Counted from the stretch's first letter, positions 1 to 7,659 are shown. The stretch is DNA of 12,645 nt from an uncultured Methanobrevibacter sp. (GCA_902795935.1 CADBMS010000106.1:1-12645); one strand, 5' to 3'. The notes: generated from the letters alone by a model not told the origin. Program-made: numbers and translations.

Positions 1-428
1 TCATTATATGCACCGACAAATTCTGTATCAAAAGATATTGCCATTTCATAATTAGATATGGCTTTTTCATAGTTTTGATTTTCAAATTGGATTGAAGCTA
101 AATAATAATAAATATCTTCATTTTCACCAAATTTTATAGCTTCATTAAATGATTTATTTGCAGCATCATATTTACCTAAAAAATAATAGGCCAAACCTTG
201 ACCGAATAAATCTGTAAAATTAGGCTCTATTTCTATCGCTTTTTTGAATTCTTTGAGTGCATCAGAGTATTTATCCATTGATCCAAAGATAAACCCCAAT
301 TCTAAATGTGCTTCTAAACATCTAGGATTTGCAGCAATAGCCTCTCTAAAATAATTTATAGCTTCATTTAATTTATTATCTAATAAAAGATCCATTCCTT
401 TGAAATATAAGTTTTTAGCTTGATTGAT
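1..428 (-). CDS. TPR-repeat protein, N-terminal part (3' end outside window)
   Basis: The minus frame is open from the window edge to an in-frame TAA at 449-447. The product is tandem tetratricopeptide repeats: units with the pattern K-Y-x-x-A-x-x-x-F/Y-x-x-A-I-x-x-x-P recur about every 34 residues (for example DKYSDALKEFKKAIEIEPNF and KLNEAINYFREAIAANPR). TPRs are helical protein-protein scaffolds, probably cytoplasmic here because no signal peptide or membrane helix is seen. The first ATG (395-393) lies inside helix A of repeat 1, so translation should begin upstream. No ATG, GTG or TTG occurs between that ATG and the upstream stop. A GGAG site at 440-437 is correctly spaced for an ATC codon at 428, which is used here as a tentative non-canonical start. 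The gene lies 171 bases downstream of dapF on the same strand, with its own possible TATA box. Binding partner unknown. Confidence 0.8.
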   Translation of the reverse strand, partial: MNQAKNLYFKGMDLLLDNKLNEAINYFREAIAANPRCLEAHLELGFIFGSMDKYSDALKEFKKAIEIEPNFTDLFGQGLAYYFLGKYDAANKSFNEAIKFGENEDIYYYLASIQFENQNYEKAISNYEMAISFDTEFVGAYN

Positions 429-436
429 GTTAATAT

Positions 437-440
437 CTCC
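437..440 (-). promoter_or_regulatory. RBS (GGAG) of the TPR gene
   Basis: GGAG lies eight bases upstream of ATC (428-426) and only two bases upstream of ATT (434-432). It is the only SD-like site near the 5' end of the TPR frame. It supports initiation on a non-ATG/GTG/TTG codon, unless the sequence has a small error here. Confidence 0.45.
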
Positions 441-483
441 GAATTTTTATGAAAAAAAGTTTTTATAAAAATAAAAATATTGT

Positions 484-496
484 TTTATTATAAGTA
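484..496 (-). promoter_or_regulatory. Possible TATA box for the TPR gene
   Basis: On the minus strand this reads as ACTTATAATAAAA, a TATA-like element. It would place the transcription start near 460 and give a leader of about 30 bases containing the GGAG site. The surroundings are so AT-rich that this is only a candidate. Confidence 0.25.
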
Positions 497-572
497 TTAA
501 TATTTTTCTTCTTAAATAGTTTTATACTTAATATAGTTGTTTATTTTTAGGTTATTACGTAAAATAATCTTT

Positions 573-592
573 AATAAAAAAATAAGGAAGGA
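573..592 (-). terminator. Oligo-T terminator after dapF
   Basis: Shortly after the dapF stop codon the minus strand reads TCCTTCCTT followed by a run of seven T. This matches the U-rich tracts at which archaeal RNA polymerase releases. Read-through into the TPR gene remains possible. Confidence 0.4.
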
Positions 593-599
593 TGTTAAA

Positions 600-1469
600 T
601 CAGAGTTCTAGGTTTATCACCCCATCAAACGATAATACTGCTACTCCTTCCATAAATGCCCCCAGTTGCCCATTTTCTTCGTATACACTTATATTTAAAT
701 CTCCACCAGGTAAATGCACTAATACATCTTCTTTAAGTAATCCTAATTTGTTTCCAGTTATTACACAAGATGTTGCTCCCGTACCACACGCATATGTTGG
801 TCCTGCCCCCCTTTCCCAAGTAATCATTTCTATCTCGCCTTCAGATTTTATTTCTACAAAGTGTACATTAATTCTTTCAGGAAATTGTGTATGATTTTCT
901 ATAAGAGGTCCGTATTTATCTAAATCTATTTTAGATACATCTTCAGTGAATATTATTGCATGAGGGTTTCCCACACTTATTGCTGTTAAATTAAATGTAG
1001 TATCCTCCACTTCTAGCGGCATGTCAATAAATTCATCAACATCAGCATTCATTGGAATATCTTTTGTTTGAAATGTTGCAAGACCCATATTAACCTTACA
1101 GGATTCCATTTTATCATCATTAACATTTAATTCAACTATTTTTAATCCACCAAGAGTTTCCACATTAAAGGTAGTGTCTTTTAAGATTTCATTATCATAG
1201 ACAAATTTTGAAAAGCATCTAATACCATTACCGCACATTTCTGCTTCACTACCATCTGCATTAAATATTCTAAAACGAATATCTTCATTCAAAGATGGAG
1301 TTACAAATATTACTCCATCTGCACCAATATTGAATCCTTTAGTGCATAATTTAATTACAGCTTTTTCTTTTTCTTTTTCAGGAATTATGGTTTCTTGTGT
1401 TTCATCTATAACAATATAATCATTTCCCAAACCATGCATTTTAGAAAATATGAATTCATAGTTACTCAT
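600..1469 (-). CDS. dapF: Diaminopimelate epimerase
   Basis: DapF interconverts LL- and meso-diaminopimelate, the penultimate step of lysine synthesis, using two cysteines and no cofactor. At 289 residues the protein is close to family length. The N-terminal signature MHGLGNDY is at 11-18. The first active-site block ADGSEAEMCGNG has catalytic Cys79. VGNPHA is at 166-171. The second block ERGAGPTYACGTGA has catalytic Cys228. Both halves of the two-fold epimerase fold are complete. The open frame extends to a TTG at 1481, but the GGTGA site at 1478-1474 lies inside that extension and is spaced for ATG 1469, so the shorter start (MSNYEF) is chosen. It follows lysA by 30 bases on the same strand, so the two are probably cotranscribed. 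Function is certain; the start is nearly so. Confidence 0.97.
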   Translation of the reverse strand: MSNYEFIFSKMHGLGNDYIVIDETQETIIPEKEKEKAVIKLCTKGFNIGADGVIFVTPSLNEDIRFRIFNADGSEAEMCGNGIRCFSKFVYDNEILKDTTFNVETLGGLKIVELNVNDDKMESCKVNMGLATFQTKDIPMNADVDEFIDMPLEVEDTTFNLTAISVGNPHAIIFTEDVSKIDLDKYGPLIENHTQFPERINVHFVEIKSEGEIEMITWERGAGPTYACGTGATSCVITGNKLGLLKEDVLVHLPGGDLNISVYEENGQLGAFMEGVAVLSFDGVINLEL

Positions 1470-1473
1470 TTTT

Positions 1474-1478
1474 TCACC
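1474..1478 (-). promoter_or_regulatory. RBS (GGTGA) that decides the dapF start
   Basis: GGTGA precedes ATG 1469 by four bases and overlaps the longer TTG-started frame. It therefore argues for the 289-residue form. Confidence 0.7.
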
Positions 1479-1499
1479 CAAAATATGAAATGTATTTAT

Positions 1500-2792
1500 T
1501 TAATCTTTTTTAAGTAGTCTTGGAGGCACTATTTGATTAGAGAATAAATCTGCTAAATTTTCTCTTTCACGTATTAAATCAACTTCGCCATTATTAACTA
1601 ATACTTCTGCAGGCATAGGTCTTGAATTATATCTTGAGGCCATTGAAAAGCTATATGCTCCTGAATTTAGGATTGCTATTAAATCACCTTCTTTAACATC
1701 AGGCAATGGCCTATCTCTTCCAAATAAATCTCCAGATTCACATACATTACCTGCCACATCCACAGTTTGTGTTGTTTTGGCTTCTGGCTTATCTGCAATA
1801 ACAATGTGATGATAAGAATCATACATTGCAGGTCTGATTAAGGTATTAAACCCAGCATCTACTCCAATAAATTTTTTATATCCTTCTTTAACACTGTTTA
1901 CCCTTGCGAGTAAATATGTTGAATCTCCAACTAAGTATCTTCCTGGTTCAAGACACATTGTTGGCTCACCCATATCATATTCTTCTAATTTAGATTTGTA
2001 TATCTTAATAATTTCTTCAGCTATAGGTTCAATATCCAATATATTTTCATCAGGAGTGTATGGAATTCCCATACCACCACCAAAATCAATGAATTCAAAT
2101 TTAATTCCTGTTTTTTGTGTAATTTCTCCAGCAATATCCATAAGAGTATTTACAGCTAATTTAAATGGACCAATATCTAAAAATCCAGAGCCAATATGCA
2201 TATGTATACCAACAGGATCAAATCCCATTTCTTTTGCCATAGAGTATACTTCAACAGCCTCTTTATCCATAATACCAAATTTACTCTTTTTACCACCAGT
2301 TATTGTGTGTTCATGATGGCCTGCACCAACCATAGGGTTTACTCTAAAAGATATTTTAAACCCCTCTGGATTTACAATTTTTGCTAATCTTTTTAACTGT
2401 GAAACAGAGTCAACATTTAATCTTGCACCAGATTTTATTACAAAGTCCATTTCTTCATCTTTAACATTATTTCCAGTGAATAATATTTTTTGTGGATCCA
2501 TACCCGCCATTATTCCAGCGTATACTTCTCCAGGAGATACTGCATCAATCCCACAACCTTCTTCTTCAAGTATGCGTATTATTGATAGATTAGTGTTTGC
2601 TTTACATGCATAAAATATTTGAAAATTTTCATAATGTTTTATAAATGCATTGTTTAATCTTTGAAAATTTTCCCGTATTCTGTTTTCATCAGTAGCATAT
2701 AATGGAGTACCATATTCTTCAGCTAATTCTAAAGCATCAGCACCACCAATACTAAGATTTCCTTTATCATTTGTGTTTATATTAAGGTTCAT
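1500..2792 (-). CDS. lysA: Diaminopimelate decarboxylase
   Basis: LysA is a PLP-dependent fold-III (alanine-racemase-like) enzyme that decarboxylates meso-diaminopimelate to L-lysine, the last step of the pathway. At 430 residues it has typical length. The PLP lysine is Lys64 in YACKAN. HIGSG at 199-203 and GGG at 238-240 bind the cofactor phosphate. EPGR is at 282-285. CESGD at 351-355 supplies Cys351, the cross-dimer catalytic residue, and GAYSFSMASRYN at 378-389 closes the active site. The ATG is preceded by AAAGGAG with seven bases spacing, a clear start. It is the first gene of a lysA-dapF unit. The gene order is reversed relative to reaction order, but the two enzymes catalyse consecutive steps. 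Confidence 0.98.
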   Translation of the reverse strand: MNLNINTNDKGNLSIGGADALELAEEYGTPLYATDENRIRENFQRLNNAFIKHYENFQIFYACKANTNLSIIRILEEEGCGIDAVSPGEVYAGIMAGMDPQKILFTGNNVKDEEMDFVIKSGARLNVDSVSQLKRLAKIVNPEGFKISFRVNPMVGAGHHEHTITGGKKSKFGIMDKEAVEVYSMAKEMGFDPVGIHMHIGSGFLDIGPFKLAVNTLMDIAGEITQKTGIKFEFIDFGGGMGIPYTPDENILDIEPIAEEIIKIYKSKLEEYDMGEPTMCLEPGRYLVGDSTYLLARVNSVKEGYKKFIGVDAGFNTLIRPAMYDSYHHIVIADKPEAKTTQTVDVAGNVCESGDLFGRDRPLPDVKEGDLIAILNSGAYSFSMASRYNSRPMPAEVLVNNGEVDLIRERENLADLFSNQIVPPRLLKKD

Positions 2793-2834
2793 TACTTAAC
2801 TCCTTTGAATTTTTCCAATATAAATGAAACAAAA

Positions 2835-2850
2835 AATTATAAGTTTTTTT
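2835..2850 (-). promoter_or_regulatory. Possible lysA promoter (TATA/BRE-like)
   Basis: On the minus strand an A-rich run is followed by ACTTATAATTTTT, about 45-55 bases upstream of the lysA ATG. An archaeal TATA box here would give a short leader carrying the AAAGGAG site. Many alternatives exist in this AT-rich stretch. Confidence 0.3.
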
Positions 2851-3135
2851 TTAAAAATGAAGTTGACATTAAATGTATTTTAATAATAAATATATAAAAT
2901 TTCCGATTTATCTGGAAAGATGATACTTTAAAGGATTATTAGTTTTAAAAAACTTAAAACATTAGTTGTATAATATTAATTTTATATAAATAGCATTATA
3001 GGTTTATTAATTAAATTTTAATCATTTTAAATTGAATTAAATTTAATTTTAGTAAAAATTAAAGAATATTTTATAAAAATTAGAATTAATATAAATAATT
3101 AGTAAAAAAAATAATAAAATTATGTTGAAAATGTT

Positions 3136-3162
3136 TAGAAAAATAAAATGAAAAAAGAAGGT
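3136..3162 (-). terminator. Oligo-T terminator after argD
   Basis: Just past the argD stop the minus strand reads CTTCTTTTTTCATTTTATTTTTC, a series of T runs typical of archaeal intrinsic termination. There is no strong hairpin. Confidence 0.45.
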
Positions 3163-3172
3163 TTATTAATGT

Positions 3173-4342
3173 TTAAGATAACACTTTATCTAAAACTTCA
3201 ACTACCTTATCGATTTGTTCTTTATTAATTACAAGTGGTGGTGTTAAACGTATAACATTTTCTGCAGTACAATTAACTAAAACACCTTCTTCACGACATT
3301 TATCAACAATTTCTGCACCATTACCATCAATTTCAATACCAATCATTAAACCAATACCTCTAATTTGAGTAATAGCTTGATGATTATCAGCAATTTCAGC
3401 TAACTTATCAATGAAATAATCACCTAATTCTTTAGCTTTAGCTGGTAAATTTTCATCTTTTAAAACTTCAATTGATGCAATTGCAGCAGCACAACCTAAA
3501 GGATTACCTCCAAAAGTTGTTCCATGATCTCCTATTTCAAAACCTTTAGAAATTCTTTCATTTGCAAGTAATGCTGCTATTGGATATCCTCCACCTAATG
3601 CTTTAGCAACAGTGGTCATGTCTGGTTGAATATTATATAAATCTGATGCAAACATTTCACCAGTACGTCCAAATCCAGTTTGAACTTCGTCTAATATGAA
3701 TAATACATCTTTTTGGTCACAAAGGCTTTCAACATCTTTAAGATAACCTTCTGGAGGTAAAATAACTCCACCTTCCCCTTGAATAGCTTCAATAATAACT
3801 GCTGCCGTATCATCACTTATGGCTTCTGCTAATGCTTTAATGTCTCCAAATGGAACATGTTTAAAACCTTGTGGTAATGGTTTAAATGGTTCAGAATATT
3901 TATCAGATCCTGTTGCAGTTACTGTTGCAAGTGTACGTCCATGGAAAGAATTTATTGTACTTATAATTTCACTTTTACCCGTAAATTTTCTTGCAAGTTT
4001 TATAGCTGCTTCATTAGCTTCTGCTCCACTGTTTGCAAAGAATACTCTATCATGTCTAGAAATATCAGTTAATTCATGTGCTAATTGTGCTTGTTCTTTT
4101 GTATAGTAAATATTTGATGTATGGATTAAGTTTTGTGCTTGATAACATAATGCTAATGCTACTTTTGGATTAGCATGCCCTATATTATTTACAGCAATGC
4201 CTGCAAAACAGTCTATGTATTCTTTACCGTCCAAATCCCATACTAATGCACCTTTACCATGAGATATTACTATTGGTTGACGATTATATGTTTGCATGAC
4301 AAATTTTTTTTCTAAATTAATAACCTCTTCACTATTCAACAT
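3173..4342 (-). CDS. argD: Acetylornithine aminotransferase (class III)
   Basis: ArgD is a PLP-dependent class III aminotransferase. It transfers the amino group between N-acetylornithine and 2-oxoglutarate in arginine synthesis. The 389-residue protein has SGAEANE (105-111, cofactor phosphate binding), SFHGRT (132-137), LDEVQTGFGRTG (217-228, with the cofactor-contacting Asp218), the PLP lysine Lys247 in TVAKALGGG, and HGTTFGGNPLG (273-283). These fit acetylornithine transaminases better than ornithine or 4-aminobutyrate transaminases. ArgD homologues can also act on succinyl-diaminopimelate, which would link it to the neighbouring lysine genes, but this is inference. An in-frame ATG at 4348 directly abuts the GGG of the SD, so ATG 4342 is preferred. 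It is separated from lysA by 380 bases and is probably its own transcription unit. Confidence 0.95.
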   Translation of the reverse strand: MLNSEEVINLEKKFVMQTYNRQPIVISHGKGALVWDLDGKEYIDCFAGIAVNNIGHANPKVALALCYQAQNLIHTSNIYYTKEQAQLAHELTDISRHDRVFFANSGAEANEAAIKLARKFTGKSEIISTINSFHGRTLATVTATGSDKYSEPFKPLPQGFKHVPFGDIKALAEAISDDTAAVIIEAIQGEGGVILPPEGYLKDVESLCDQKDVLFILDEVQTGFGRTGEMFASDLYNIQPDMTTVAKALGGGYPIAALLANERISKGFEIGDHGTTFGGNPLGCAAAIASIEVLKDENLPAKAKELGDYFIDKLAEIADNHQAITQIRGIGLMIGIEIDGNGAEIVDKCREEGVLVNCTAENVIRLTPPLVINKEQIDKVVEVLDKVLS

Positions 4343-4348
4343 TACCAT

Positions 4349-4353
4349 CCCTT
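4349..4353 (-). promoter_or_regulatory. RBS (AAGGG) that decides the argD start
   Basis: AAGGG is immediately adjacent to ATG 4348 (zero spacing) but six bases from ATG 4342. This favours the downstream start, which shortens the protein by two residues. Confidence 0.5.
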
Positions 4354-4381
4354 AAATTCTTGATAAAATAATCTGCTAATA

Positions 4382-4398
4382 ATTTTATAAATAAATCA
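4382..4398 (-). promoter_or_regulatory. Possible argD TATA box
   Basis: The minus strand reads GATTTATTTATAAAATT here. Transcription would start roughly 25 bases downstream, near 4360, giving a short leader that still contains the AAGGG site. This is a candidate only, since the divergent spacer to the next gene is very AT-rich. Confidence 0.35.
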
Positions 4399-4577
4399 AA
4401 TTTTTTTGGATTTATATTATATTAATATAACTCGTTTCAATGTATTAAATGTTATAGATTTTACATGAAAAATATTATAAATTAAAGCTATTTTTTATAA
4501 AAAAATTGGTACAGATAATATAAAAATAATCAAAATTGCACATTACTTGATAAAATTGATATTATGCATCAATAATT

Positions 4578-5321
4578 GTGAAAAATAATTATTTAATGAT
4601 AATAAACGGATTAATTTCAAAAATATCTAAAATAAATGAAAAAAATAAAATAAAAATAATAATATATTATAAAAATCAATATAATAACATGTATGTATAT
4701 GACATTCTTTTAAATATAAGACGAGGTAAAAACCAAGCCATATATGGACAAGATATGTACAAAATATATACAAAAATAGTGAAAAACTTGCAGCCAACGA
4801 AAAATCAAGACAAAAAATACTGTTGCATATACATAGACACTCAAACAGACAAAGAAATCATAATAAAATCAATAGAAACAATTAAAAACACAGAAGCTGG
4901 AAAATTAAAAGAAATAACTCAAGAAAAATTATTAAAGATACTGATTGCAACACTAGCCAACACACAATTAGTAATAGTCTATAATTACCTTGAAGACATG
5001 AGCAACAAAAGAGAACAATTATTTCAAAGATTAATGAGACATGACGTTCTATTCATTGCAGGATTTCAAAAATTGCCTAAAAAAAATAGAATGCCTTTCT
5101 TTAACTCACATATTTTCGTTAATAAGGAATATTTTGATTCACAAAAAGGTGAAGATAATATTGACATAACATATTTCTTCTACATATTCATCACATTATT
5201 TATAGTCCTTATTTTCTTAAGAATTGTTAGTTTAGAAAGAATCGGAGACATAATAGCAAGTGCCTTATGGTTTGGTTTATTAGTATTCCGAACATTTAGT
5301 TATATCGGAGGTAAGGTATAA
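4578..5321 (+). CDS. Membrane-anchored protein, possibly a degenerate P-loop-type ATPase
   Basis: Not recognised as a named family. The protein has 247 residues. A long polar part (1-195) is followed by two hydrophobic helices (about 199-216 and 224-242), so the bulk probably faces the cytoplasm from a C-terminal anchor. The order of elements in the polar part resembles archaeal STAND/AAA ATPases. A strand ending in AIYGQDMYKIYTKIV (54-68) sits where a Walker A loop would, but lacks the GKT/S. A second strand, YCCIYIDTQT, spans 81-90. A hydrophobic strand ending in acidic residues (LVIVYNYLED, 131-140) resembles Walker B, followed by VLFIAGF (157-163), a sensor-like strand. If the analogy holds, it is a catalytically dead relative. 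The start is uncertain: GTG 4578 or ATG 4596, neither with an SD, so a leaderless transcript is possible. It lies 34 bases upstream of the DUF457-like gene, suggesting cotranscription. Confidence 0.75.
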   Translation: MKNNYLMIINGLISKISKINEKNKIKIIIYYKNQYNNMYVYDILLNIRRGKNQAIYGQDMYKIYTKIVKNLQPTKNQDKKYCCIYIDTQTDKEIIIKSIETIKNTEAGKLKEITQEKLLKILIATLANTQLVIVYNYLEDMSNKREQLFQRLMRHDVLFIAGFQKLPKKNRMPFFNSHIFVNKEYFDSQKGEDNIDITYFFYIFITLFIVLIFLRIVSLERIGDIIASALWFGLLVFRTFSYIGGKV

Positions 5322-5355
5322 AAAATAGGAAAAATTAGAAAAAGGGCGTGACTCC

Positions 5356-6000
5356 ATGAAGTGGTACACTTATATCTCAATAAGTTTAGTGCTTTTTTTA
5401 GGACTACTTTTAATATTTCAAACAGAAACAGAGCCCATATCACTATGTTTTTTAATATTAGGTTCCATGTTTCCCCTCATATTAGAAAAATTATGTTATA
5501 GAACATTTGAAGAAAGCCACACATTACTACTCCTAATCCCATTTACATTAATCGGAATTATTAATTGGAATTGGGTATTTGCAGTGAGTGTTGGATTAAC
5601 AAGCCATATACTCATAGACACACTGAGTTTTGATAAACCAGCATTATTTTACCCAATAACTAAGAAACATTTCAGTGCATTAAATGATAAACGTAAAATA
5701 GAAGAAGGATCATCTAGAGAAAAATCTTTTTTTATAGTTCTACTGACCATTTGTTTTATATTTCTAATACCTATGATGCAATTAAGTGAAATTTATGATT
5801 TAAAATTAGATTATAAAATAAATAACCAAGAAAATGAAGTTATTAATAAAAATAATACAATATACAGTGATAAAATTCAAGAAAATGTACACATGAACAT
5901 AGCAGTATATGGAGATCAAGAAAAAAAAGTTACTATTGACGATGGAAAAGGTAATGTTACTAAAATCCTAGTTGAAAATATCCCAAAAAACCAGACATAA
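5356..6000 (+). CDS. YdjM/DUF457-like membrane protein, variant lacking the PD motif
   Basis: The 214-residue integral membrane protein has helices at about 6-20, 27-41, 57-72, 73-88 and 124-142, then a soluble tail (about 143-214) rich in Asn and Lys. The layout LGSMFP (35-40), an Arg-to-SHTLL segment (49-58), GLTSHILIDTLS (80-91) and LFYPI (97-101) follows the metal-dependent-hydrolase-like DUF457/YdjM family. That family usually has GS-x-x-PDID, a second SH block, SH-x-LLD, and L-x-P. Here the usual PDID is PLIL, so two presumed metal-binding aspartates are missing while the SH and SHILID blocks remain. Activity is therefore doubtful. The upstream AGGGCGTGA region probably serves as SD for the ATG. 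The gene follows the P-loop-like membrane protein closely, and the two may work together at the membrane. Family assignment is by motif reading only. Confidence 0.72.
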   Translation: MKWYTYISISLVLFLGLLLIFQTETEPISLCFLILGSMFPLILEKLCYRTFEESHTLLLLIPFTLIGIINWNWVFAVSVGLTSHILIDTLSFDKPALFYPITKKHFSALNDKRKIEEGSSREKSFFIVLLTICFIFLIPMMQLSEIYDLKLDYKINNQENEVINKNNTIYSDKIQENVHMNIAVYGDQEKKVTIDDGKGNVTKILVENIPKNQT

Positions 6001-6037
6001 CATTACCCCCATTTATTTTTTAGTCAATTATTATAAT

Positions 6038-6052
6038 AGAGGTATAAATACT
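6038..6052 (+). promoter_or_regulatory. Possible promoter of the cyclophilin gene
   Basis: GAGGTATAAATACTA contains a good TATAAATA core, about 75 bases before the ATG. A second TATA-like site, TTATTATACTAAA near 6079-6091, is an alternative giving a shorter leader. Confidence 0.35.
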
Positions 6053-6125
6053 ACAAATATATTAAAAGTTAATAGTTAATTATTATACTAAAATAATTAT
6101 ATTAAAAAAAATATGGTGATTAAAA

Positions 6126-6554
6126 ATGAAAAAAGCTATTATTCAAACTAAAAAAGGTGACATTGAATTAGAACTCTTTGAAAAAGATGCACCTAATACT
6201 GTTGCCAATTTTGTAAAATTAATCAATGAAGGATTTTATGATGGTTTAACATTCCACAGAGTCATTCCAGACTTTGTAATCCAAGGAGGATGTCCTAAAG
6301 GAAATGGTACTGGAGGACCAGGATACACAATAAAATGTGAAACTGAAGGAAACCCAAATAAACATGGAATTGGAGCATTATCTATGGCTCATGCTGGAAA
6401 AGACACTGGAGGAAGTCAATTTTTCATAACACATTCCCCACAACCACATTTAGACGGAGTACATACAGTATTTGGTAAAGTAACTAAAGGTATGGATGTT
6501 GTAAATAAAATACAAGCTGGAGATGTTATGGAAAAAGTAATAGTTGAAGAATAA
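6126..6554 (+). CDS. Cyclophilin-type peptidyl-prolyl cis-trans isomerase
   Basis: This single-domain cytoplasmic cyclophilin has 142 residues and no signal peptide. It catalyses cis-trans isomerisation of X-Pro bonds in protein folding. The core motif FHRVIPDFVIQGG (43-55) supplies the catalytic Arg45, Phe50 and Gln53. GGSQFFIT (95-102) and HTVFG (113-117) complete the active site. The position equal to Trp121 of human cyclophilin A is His108, as in many prokaryotic cyclophilins, which usually goes with weak cyclosporin binding. The ATG has GGTGA a few bases upstream, a confident start. It resembles the short PpiB-like class; no symbol is given because archaeal naming varies. It has its own likely promoter and is convergent with the CPBP protease gene. 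Confidence 0.96.
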   Translation: MKKAIIQTKKGDIELELFEKDAPNTVANFVKLINEGFYDGLTFHRVIPDFVIQGGCPKGNGTGGPGYTIKCETEGNPNKHGIGALSMAHAGKDTGGSQFFITHSPQPHLDGVHTVFGKVTKGMDVVNKIQAGDVMEKVIVEE

Positions 6555-6556
6555 AA

Positions 6557-6602
6557 CTTTAACTAAAAAAATTAACATCTTATTTTTTTAAAATATTAAC
6601 TA
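6557..6602. terminator. Bidirectional T-rich terminator between cyclophilin and CPBP genes
   Basis: Between the two convergent genes the plus strand reads TATTTTTTTA after the cyclophilin stop. The minus strand reads TTAATTTTTTTAG after the CPBP stop. Both are oligo-T tracts able to end transcription in archaea, so 61 bases serve both genes. Confidence 0.5.
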
Positions 6603-6615
6603 TTTATTATAAAAC

Positions 6616-7425
6616 CTACTCATTTTGAATATTTTTTATAATTAACTTATAATTAGATACTAAATATTTAATCATAAGAATTAACGAAATAATACCTAAA
6701 ATATTAAAAATTACACTAAGTATTAATGAATTAGAAATGATTGCATCAACATCACAAATATTAAAAGAATAAAGTATCAATGAAACCATAACTGACAAGT
6801 TAGAAATCGAATGCAATAAAACACTAACAAAGATGTTTTCATGCTTCAAATACAAAATACAAAAAGGAATACTTGTTAAAAAAATTATTAAACCAGTGCT
6901 GATTCCATGAGCAAATGCAAAAACAAAAGTAGTTAATAAAATACTTATAATTAAACCATATTTTTTATTAGAAAGAATTAAATTCAATCTATTAAACAAT
7001 ATTCCCCTAAAAAATAATTCTTCACTTATAGGTGCAAAAATAACAGTGCTAATAATACACAGGCCTAATGGTTCATACAAGGATATATTATAAACTACTT
7101 CATGAAAACAAAAAATTCTTTCTATAAAAAAAGAACCAAATAATGCCTCAATAAATGTTGTTAATAAAAAAAGATAGATTATCTCTTTTAAAATTTTAAA
7201 ATCAAATAATTCACAGAGTTTAGTTGTAATACCATTAGTATTTATAAGACAAATAGCCATTAATAAGATAAATACAATATTCATTAAATCCATACTAATA
7301 TCTTCACTAATACCCAATAACTCCTCAGCAAATATTGTTACAAAAAGAGATACTAATACAAAAGATAATCCAATTATTATACTTGTAGATTTTAATTTAT
7401 CATTAAAATTAATTTTTTTGTTCAT
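6616..7425 (-). CDS. CPBP-family intramembrane metalloprotease (Abi/CAAX type)
   Basis: The 269-residue polytopic membrane protein has about eight hydrophobic helices, with short charged loops. The CPBP (Rce1-like) signature is complete. SEELFFRGILFNRL holds Glu135, Glu136 and Arg140. FAFAHG gives His173 and SVLLHSISN gives His205 and Asn209. These are the glutamate, histidine and asparagine residues known to be catalytic in Rce1. In bacteria such proteins process CAAX-like or bacteriocin-related substrates or confer self-immunity; the archaeal substrate is unknown. An AGGA site lies about ten bases before the ATG. It stands alone, convergent with the cyclophilin gene and divergent from the decayed adhesin-like gene to its right. 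Intact, with no sign of decay. Confidence 0.9.
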   Translation of the reverse strand: MNKKINFNDKLKSTSIIIGLSFVLVSLFVTIFAEELLGISEDISMDLMNIVFILLMAICLINTNGITTKLCELFDFKILKEIIYLFLLTTFIEALFGSFFIERIFCFHEVVYNISLYEPLGLCIISTVIFAPISEELFFRGILFNRLNLILSNKKYGLIISILLTTFVFAFAHGISTGLIIFLTSIPFCILYLKHENIFVSVLLHSISNLSVMVSLILYSFNICDVDAIISNSLILSVIFNILGIISLILMIKYLVSNYKLIIKNIQNE

Positions 7426-7659
7426 AAACTACAATCCTATAATAATTAATATTATTTTATAAAACATTTATTAAATCTTTTCAATAGTAAAATATTCATT
7501 TTTTAAGATTAAGTCATATAACCTTGTTAAAATGTAAAATATTCAATAACTATCATATAACTACTAATTATTACTATTGATTTATGCATTATTTTTTAAA
7601 AAGAACATTATTAAAAGTAATCTAATTAACAAAATAAATTGTATAATCATTAGTTTAAC
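7426..7659. other. AT-rich spacer upstream of the CPBP gene and the adhesin-like remnant
   Basis: Nothing coding was recognised on either strand. This stretch must hold the CPBP promoter on the minus strand and probably the scar of the lost 5' part of the adhesin-like gene, but no remnant of that part (signal peptide or Cys block of the C1 domain) can be read. Confidence 0.4.

Larger units (their letters stand above)
2793..3172. other. Gene-free AT-rich spacer between argD and lysA
   Basis: No reading frame in this 380-base stretch looks coding on either strand. It holds the end of the argD transcript (T-rich on the minus strand near 3138-3160) and the presumed lysA promoter near its left end. 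A small inverted pair, TTTCC/GGAAA, lies around 2899-2919. Its length and position upstream of lysA leave room for lysine-responsive control, but no riboswitch fold was recognised. Confidence 0.5.

Noticed and set aside
592..894. Plus-strand 100-residue frame opposite dapF, with an AAGGAAGG-like site before its ATG
   Set aside because: It is antisense to the conserved C-terminal half of dapF, and its low-complexity Ser/Pro/Asn-rich peptide is typical of a shadow frame. The purine run is explained by the dapF 3' end.
1996..2387. Plus-strand open frames inside lysA
   Set aside because: They lie opposite a clearly conserved gene, and their composition mirrors its codons.
2793..3172. Lysine riboswitch upstream of lysA
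   Set aside because: The stretch lacks GC-rich paired helices and the conserved core expected of an L box, and such riboswitches are not known from these archaea.
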